Source: Otis tarda (taxonomy: Eukaryota > Chordata > Aves > Otidiformes > Otididae). Taken from it: 64,000 bases of DNA. This document shows, one piece after another, positions 63,707 through 64,000 of this stretch (positions are counted from its first letter, which is position 1; each line of letters opens with the position of its first letter). The notes beneath the pieces are model-generated. The model saw only the letters and a list, made by a program, of their open reading frames with translations. It was not told where the DNA came from and made no database searches. A program made the position numbers and the translations under genes. The stretch lies in NCBI GenBank assembly GCA_026413225.1, contig CM048552.1:141869053-141933052 (forward strand), written 5' to 3'.

Positions 63707-64000
63707 CGGTGTCCTAAAACATGTAGAACACAAGTGAAAAGCATGAAACGTAGTATAACGTTCGCTACAGAATGCATAAGAGCAGAGTTTCCTTCATGAG
63801 TCAGTTAATATGGTACTGGGTCAGACCAAGGAAGGTCTTAGGCAGACTCATAGCAATGTCAGAGAAAAAGAGGGGCATGAAACTGAGACGCTACTGGGGA
63901 CAAATTATAGAAAAGAATAGTTCCTGGATCCTTGCATTGAGCTAGCCTCTGGCACAGGACCAGGCTAAACTGACTTCATGTTTTAGATGCCAAAATAGAT
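63707..64000. other. Unremarkable sequence to the window edge
   Basis: No feature is recognised after the last CR1 copy. Confidence 0.6.

Noticed and set aside
1..64000. Prokaryotic systems, CRISPR arrays, tRNA, rRNA, snRNA, mitochondrial insertions and satellite arrays
   Set aside because: There are no regularly spaced repeats, no tRNA B-box with a plausible cloverleaf, no U6-like core, no mitochondrial rRNA or coding blocks and no satellite arrays seen by eye. A covariance-model search (tRNA, Rfam) would settle the RNA classes.

Overview
The window looks like avian nuclear DNA that is intergenic or lies inside a very large intron. I found no protein-coding gene, tRNA, rRNA or snRNA that I can support. 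The bird assignment rests on the mobile elements. The only LINE type I can see is CR1, in six copies. Three of them carry the CR1 3' end made of octamers related to ATTCTATG, one has a short ATTCT-type run, one has ATTCTGTG-type octamers, and one is too old to show its end. The only LTR family I can see is an ERVL-like LTR whose sense strand begins TGTCGTGGTTTC, a type I associate from memory with Neoaves. Placement in Neoaves rather than Galliformes is therefore an inference.

Layout. 1-6919 is AT-rich single-copy DNA with homopolymer runs and one GC-richer patch near 3.1 kb. A short CR1 3' end on the minus strand lies at 6920-7068. A very old, heavily diverged CR1 fragment on the plus strand covers about 9200-10130. 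An approximately 0.9 kb minus-strand CR1 lies at 13433-14325. An old solo ERVL-type LTR on the minus strand lies at about 15287-15873. A small hairpin-containing tandem repeat is at 17664-17707. At 18547-19536 two CR1 copies sit head to head, 5' ends together, separated by about 75 bp. The plus-strand copy still shows most of the C-terminal end of the CR1 reverse-transcriptase ORF, broken by one frameshift.

19537-56445 is a long stretch with almost no recognisable repeats. It contains a diverged tandem duplication at 43.08-43.20 kb, GC-rich patches near 29.8, 34.2, 50.2 and 54.2 kb, and one exon-like reading frame at 20336-20497 that I regard as speculative. A younger solo ERVL-type LTR lies at 56446-57140 with a perfect 5-bp target duplication (CCTAG). 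A sixth CR1 copy, plus strand, is at about 63225-63706.

Almost all open reading frames here are 60-130 codons long, in AT-rich sequence, and unsupported. The exceptions are those inside CR1 copies, which are remnants of the retrotransposon ORF2. I found no previously undescribed system. The items most worth checking are the head-to-head CR1 pair, the young solo LTR, the candidate exon at 20.4 kb and the GC-rich patch at 54.1-54.4 kb.
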